Source of the DNA: Gorsachius magnificus | Taxonomy: Eukaryota > Chordata > Aves > Pelecaniformes > Ardeidae | NCBI GenBank assembly: GCA_034008185.1 | Contig: CM067082.1 | Span: forward strand, 127,597,988-127,661,987 | DNA length: 64,000 nt | Direction: 5' to 3' | The notes under the pieces: model-generated | Seen by the model: the letters and a program-made list of their open reading frames with translations, nothing else | Told to the model about the DNA's origin: nothing | Database searches by the model: none | Program-made: the position numbers and the translations under genes | Part shown: positions 50,490 through 64,000 of the stretch, piece after piece | Layout of the letters: the number at the start of each line of letters is the position of its first letter | How positions within the stretch are numbered: the stretch's first letter is position 1

Positions 50490-50700
50490 GCTACAGGGAA
50501 TACAGGAGGGCTGGGTTCAGTTCCTGGGTTCTTCTGTGGTAAGTCACTAAAAGCCTTAGGTATAAGGATGCTTAGATGCCTGGTTCCACCTAAGTACTTT
50601 TAAGGGTATGTTATTTAAATTATTTTTTAGCAAGTAAAATGAGGAATAGTGAGACTTCTTTTATCTTGTAGGGTTTGGGGGGTGGGGAGTCTTTTCTTCT
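50490..50700 (+). mobile_element. Probable MIR/CORE-type SINE, degraded
   Basis: GGCTGGGTTCAGTTCCTGGG near 50507 fits the B-box region of tRNA-derived amniote SINEs. GTAAGTCACTAAAAGCCTTA follows, matching their usual CAAGTCACTTAGCC segment. Further on, AGTAAAATGAGGAATAGTGA and ATCTTGTAGGGTTTGG near 50634-50680 match the conserved CORE part (TGTAAAATGGGGATAAT...CTCACAGGGTT). A spacer of about 50 bases appears inserted between the two halves. The match is from memory. Confidence 0.5.
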
Positions 50701-53136
50701 ACTTAGGCATAAGTGTTTTGAAAGAAGACAGGTTTTCATTTTGAGATTAGACACCCCAACGTAGGCTTCTAAAAGTGTCTGTGTAGACATGGACTAGATG
50801 TCAATGCTCTCACTGTAGTCAGTGGAGGTCCAGCTATTTCTCTCAATGAAGCCTTCTGCTTGCTCAGATCTGGTGAATCACACCTTCAGTTCCATAGAGT
50901 AGAAGTCTTTTGTCTTCAGTGGGAATACAACAGTCTGGTTCACAGGTAGACAAATACATTGACATGGCTAAATACAGTGTTAAGCTGAATCTCAGGCAAT
51001 CCATCTCATTCTCAGAAGTGTTCTTCTCATACAGGTGGAATTAGGAGGCAATGAAGCCTGAAAAGGGTGAGGCTTCCTAAACTCATAAATCTGCTCTTTC
51101 AGTAAAAAAAAAAAAAAATATTCAAGCCCTGTGAATTCCAGTCAGACAGGCAGAGATGTTTAGTCCTGTCAGGCTTAAATATTTCTGGAGGGATCCTAAG
51201 GACAAAAGATTTTGTCTCCTACACAGACCCTGATGTTTCTCCTGTGTGTTCACAGAAAAGCTGCTCATTGTTTCCCCTACAGCATTTCATTGCTTGCTGC
51301 TTTTTTTTTTTTTCCCCCCTGAGTCTCCTCATTGTGTCCTACTTGCGAATGGTATAAAGCATAGTGTTCCTAGTATTTTAAGGGAATGGAAGGATTTTTT
51401 GGCAAGAATTGAATAGCAGTATTAAGATACTGCATTTTTTCAGTGGGACTTAAAATATTGGGTAGAGAAAAAGATTATTTAATTGCATATAATCACCTGC
51501 ATTACAAGGAAACAAAACTGGTTTGTATGGTTTTTGTTTTCTAAAAGAGAGATACAACTCTGTATGTGAAGCAGCCAGTGAGGGGTTGCTCCTTGCAAAC
51601 CTGTCCCTGAACCTCTGAACTGCATTAACAATGGTCTCATTAATTTAAGTACTACTCAGTGTCATATCTGCTTTTACATATCCATATTAGTGGGTAAGGG
51701 GAAGGAAAATTGTTTTATTCATCTGACATAATTTAAAGATGAAATGTGAAGGACTATGACCTTGTTCTGAGATAGTAGGTCTATTATAACATATACAGAG
51801 AGGGCTTTTTTTTTTTTTTTTTTAACAAAGCTTTGTTGGTTCTCTCGTCCGAGCAAGACTGGTAAATGTGGAACTGTTTATAGGCTTTATTTTTGTTCAT
51901 GATAAAAAACCTCTTCAGATTAATGAGTCATTGGTGCCTCAGCATCTGCTCCCAAGACTGGGGAATTTGGGAAAGAAACTGAGGGGAAATATGAAGACAA
52001 AAATAAATAAAATGTTAAGAGCAGAAATCTTCATGATGGGGAATGGACACGAAGGATTTAAGAAGTGTTACAGAAATGTTCATTTAGTGGAGCAAAATGA
52101 AAGATAAAATCACAGATACAATTAAAATACTTTTTAAGTAAATGTTTTGAGAAACCAAACTGGTTTTTTGGTCCTACTAATAACTGTTCTTAAAACAGAA
52201 TGTATTCAAAAGCAAGTGTCAGAATTCCTTATTTAAAACAGGTATTTCTATCACAGATGAGAAACAGTACCCTCTTACATGGAGGAATATGTTGTAAACT
52301 GTATCAGTCAGGTATCACACTGTTTTATAATAGCTGGTTTTTATACCAGGTGCTGTAGGTTAACCTCCTGTAATTTGTCTCAGTTGAGTGTACCACATTT
52401 CTATAACTCTAGGAGAAATACATTATCTTTTTTTCTCATGAACATCCTGTTGCCTATTGGCACAGAACAGATGCAGCCTGGGGCACAGCTCAAAAGTCAC
52501 TGGGTTCCTCCCGCATTATAGCACTTATCATGGACTCTAAGCCTCTTAAAATTATTGGAGTGTGGTGTTTATATTTCAATATGGGCATTTCTAATGTCTT
52601 TTAGGATAAGATTCTTCTCTGTATAGATGTTAGTAGTAGGCTTCTCTCCACGAGAGTCTGTAGTGTAAGGAGGGTCTGTGAGAAAGGCATCATAGTTAAT
52701 TCAATGAGAACAGGTTTCTTAGCTAAATAGTGAAGAATGTGGGTTATGGATATGACTATCAACCTGGTTTGGCTCATGGTTTTTTTTCTGGTAGCCCTAG
52801 CAGAGGGAGCACTTCCAATCTGGCTACTATATCTCTCAAAAAACTAGACAAATTATATTCTGATCAGTAGCCCAACAAAACGAGGAAACAGTGCAGAGAC
52901 CGACAGTGAATTTGTTGCACCTTTTGTCTGCGGATATACAGGTAATAGATGATGTTTGGGAATGTCAATACCTGTCTGGAATTTGTGAACTGTCTGGTAC
53001 AGGTACTATCTGTACAAGTATTTCAATTCAAGTGGATAGTTGAAGTCTGAGATAACAAGTGGCAATGGGTGGTGAGACATTTATTTGAAGAGAAATAGAT
53101 AGTAAGACAAAAGAGGAAATGCGCTTGGGACCAGAA
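50701..53136. other. AT-rich non-coding host DNA
   Basis: No gene is recognised. The part 50740-50900 may hold further old repeat sequence that I could not assign. A T18 run lies at 51806-51823. Confidence 0.5.
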
Positions 53137-53930
53137 ACATAACAACATAAAAATACCCATTTGATGTCAGCCAAAAGGTCTGTCTAGCCAGGTGCTCTTT
53201 CTCCAGCTTTGTCTACCTATGAGTCTGAGAAGAATGGGGTAACATGTAATATATTTCCATATTTCTGTTGCTTTTGTTATGTGGTCTTCAGTGGCTATTT
53301 CTTCCATTAATCCGTCCAATCATTTTTGAACAGATGTAAACTTTTAGTACCCTGTTATTTGCATGCTGTGTAAAGAAACCTTTTGTTTGTTATATCTGCT
53401 GCCTTCTAAGTCCTTCTCATCTGTCCTAGCTTTTTCTTGGGAGAGGTGATGAATAGTCATACCCTATTCATCCTCCCCATGGCATACATGACTTTAGAGA
53501 ACTCTGTTATATCTCTGTCATTTATCATCTTTCTAGGCTGAAGAGTTCAAAAGATGTTCAATATTTTGATTGTTCCCACTTTCTTTCACCATACTTTTCC
53601 AGTTCTATTATACCCTTCTTTTCTTTTTTTTTTCTCTCCCCCACAGCTTCCCCTCTGAGGAGAGGAAAACTGCATATAGTATTCAGCATCACAACACACT
53701 TCATGCAAATGCTATTAAGCACTGCTCCAACACTTCATTTGGCTATTGTTAGGCCAAGACTCTGTCCCTAAGAACTCATCACTGTTTGTAAAATTAGGAT
53801 TGGTTTTTATTTTCCTCTATGCATCCCATTGCCCTTACCCCTGTTAAACATCACTACGTTTTTATACCCCAGTGACTCAGTACTGCGAGGCCCTTTTGCA
53901 GCTCTTTATGATTTGTTTATTACTGCAAGT
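53137..53930 (-). mobile_element. Ancient CR1-type LINE fragment shared by archelosaurs
   Basis: The plus strand starts with ACATAACAACATAAAAAT, then CCAAAAGGTCTGTCTAGCCA. Later come CCTTTTGTTTGTTATATCTG, ATACCCTATTCATCCTCCCC, TCTGTTATATCTCTGTCATT, CTAGGCTGAAGAGTTCAAAA and, near 53895, CTTTTGCAGCTCTTTATGAT. In this order and spacing they match, in reverse complement, a CR1-type repeat very common in turtles and crocodilians. That repeat begins in ACATAAGAACATAAGAAC and carries AAAGGTCCATCTAGCCCAGT. The copy is strongly diverged (my estimate, by eye, is a quarter to a third of sites). That fits an insertion far older than the other CR1s here. Boundaries are approximate. Confidence 0.68.
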
Positions 53931-55380
53931 GATCAGAATGAAAGAGGTGTCCAGGAGTGGGTTCAGGGACAGACATGAGAGCACAGCTGAAGGCAGGAGT
54001 AGAACTGAACGGGCAAGGGGGAAGGATGTCAGCTACAGCTGGAACGAACTGCAGAGAGTTTGGAAAAGATCTGGCTGAGAGCTGGAGAAGTGGAGCAGGC
54101 CGGTAGACTGTGGAGACTGCAGAGCAGCTGCATACAAAAGTGCAAGCTGCAGTGCAAAACAGTACTATAAGGTATAAGAGAAAATAGAGTCAAATGAAGC
54201 TTTGCAGCAGTGGAACTAATAAATGTCAGTGTTACTTAATGATATAAGCTTATATGGGGTAGCTGTCCAGCTATGGGTGGTATTGTATGATAATGTGAAA
54301 ATTTTATTTATTGTGTAAAACTGGAACTGTTCTTTCAGGATTTTAACTTTTCTGCACTTATCTATTCAGTCTCTGCTTATGCTGTGTCCCATAAGAGATT
54401 AACACTTAGATTTGCCATAAGTACAGTTGGTAATGGAAAAAGAAAAAATTGACAAAGATGTCTCTATTAAAATCATGCCAGTCACACATAAATCTCTTAT
54501 GGATGTGCATCTCCACTGGCTATTTCCTTACCTTTGCGTATGATTCATTATAAAGCAGAACAGGAATTATATGATTGTTAAGACAGAAGTGGAAAGAAAA
54601 GAAGAACATTAGAAAAAGTCATACATTCTTATTAATATATATTATGTGCTGCAATGAAATCATTTTTACCCAAGTATAAAATTACCTAGATAATAGATTT
54701 ATGAACAGAAAGAAGAGATGGAAAATTTGTTGTCTCTTGAAAACTTCTATGAGAAGGATGGGACTTAATAAAAATATTCTTTATATTGAATTGTACAAAG
54801 CATTAAAATATTTTTTAGCAACTGAAGTTTTATTTATCAGATATTTAGTATTTACATAAAACCCAATGTATTAGTGCACTTTATTAACAGGAATACAAAG
54901 TACAACCACAGTGACATGCAATACACTGTACATTTTACTTCACTTGCTCTCAAATATATGTCTTACAGGCTGGGACTCGATAAACCAAAAGCAGCAACTT
55001 CAAGCACACATTGGAAAACTTTTACATAACCTGAGAAAAACCAAATGTAAAGGTTCCATCTGCTTTTATTCCCAATTTCAGGAACAGACTTCCATAGCTG
55101 CTTCAGCTTCAATTGTTCCTGGGTGCTGACTTTTTCTTTTCCCGTGCATTGAGAACCAGCACTAGGGCTTCTATATTGGTGGGTTTTTTAATGCAATATG
55201 AAAATCCAAACTCTAATAAAGCAGGACACAGCCATGGATTAACAAAAACAAGGTGGAGGGGGTTTTTTTAGTTTTCCCTTTTTAAAAAGCATAATTTGCT
55301 CCCATGAATTTGGCTAGGGTTTTTTTTTTTCATTATTCTTTTTTTCATATTGCTTCATACTATAAACTGTCTCAATTAAA
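53931..55380. other. AT-rich non-coding host DNA
   Basis: Nothing is recognised. The purine-rich part 53940-54180 has no identifiable coding content. Confidence 0.55.
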
Positions 55381-55640
55381 ATCATAGAATCCTAGAATGC
55401 TTTAGGTTGGAAGGGACCTTTAAAGATCATTTGGTCCAACCTCCCTGCCATGTGCAGGGACATCTTTTACTAGATCAGGTTGCTCAAAGCCCCGTCCAAG
55501 CTGATTCTGAACGTTTCTAATGATGGGGCATCCGCAGCTCCGCTGCGAAAGCTGTTCCAGTGGCTCACCATGCTCATCATAAAAAAAAATTATTCTTTAT
55601 GTCTAATCTAAATGTAACCTCTTTCAATTTGATAGAATCA
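55381..55640 (-). mobile_element. CR1 LINE 3' fragment
   Basis: The plus strand begins ATCATAGAATCCTAGAATGC and continues with TTGGAAGGGACCTTTAAAGA, TGGTCCAACCTCCCTGCCAT, CAGGTTGCTCAAAGCCCCGT and GCTGTTCCAGTGGCTCACCA. It ends near CTAATCTAAATGTAACCTCT. This is the reverse complement of the CR1 3' UTR and tail. The 3' terminus lies at 55381. A T-rich stretch just before it, at 55321-55378, is probably host. Confidence 0.93.

Positions 55641-64000
<8,360 letters not shown>

Overview
This window looks like a piece of a bird nuclear genome, most likely from Neoaves. It is AT-rich and has long stretches without coding sequence. It carries several CR1 LINE fragments, one of which ends in the ATTCTATGA-type tail typical of bird CR1. 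It also holds an endogenous retrovirus whose LTR resembles, as I remember it, a widespread neoavian ERV-L LTR. I found no bacterial-type genes, CRISPR arrays, rRNA or tRNA genes, and no host exon I could recognise. The region reads as intergenic or deep-intronic DNA.

The dominant feature is one complete proviral insertion on the minus strand at 17473-24305 (6,833 bp). It has two LTRs, a perfect 5-bp AAATA target duplication, an 18-nt primer-binding site matching tRNA-Lys1,2, and a polypurine tract. The internal order is gag - protease - reverse transcriptase - RNase H - integrase, with no env and no recognisable dUTPase. The pol motifs (YIDD, DX35E, HX4H...CX2C) place it with class III (ERV-L-like) elements. 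The LTRs differ at only 4 aligned substitutions, so the insertion is young. Even so, gag has two frame breaks, and pol has two in-frame TAG codons plus one frame break, so this copy cannot encode intact proteins. Gag and pol share one frame and are separated by a single TAG, a layout compatible with stop-codon read-through. The N-terminal part of gag is strongly hydrophobic, and gag contains a 30-bp minisatellite.

Region by region: 1-17472 is AT-rich host DNA with a possible old tRNA-derived SINE near 10.76 kb. 17473-24305 is the provirus. 24306-33257 is host DNA with a 32-bp tandem duplication at 31967. 33258-34170 is a CR1 3' end on the plus strand. 35791-35880 is a CTTC/CATC microsatellite. 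36137-36212, 41630-41990 and 55381-55640 are minus-strand CR1 fragments. 40877-41005 and 50490-50700 look like eroded MIR/CORE-type SINEs. 53137-53930 is a much older CR1-type LINE fragment of a kind shared by turtles, crocodilians and birds. The rest is unannotated AT-rich DNA with short simple repeats and one striking palindromic E-box at 46923.

All family calls come from motifs read by eye. No database search was run.
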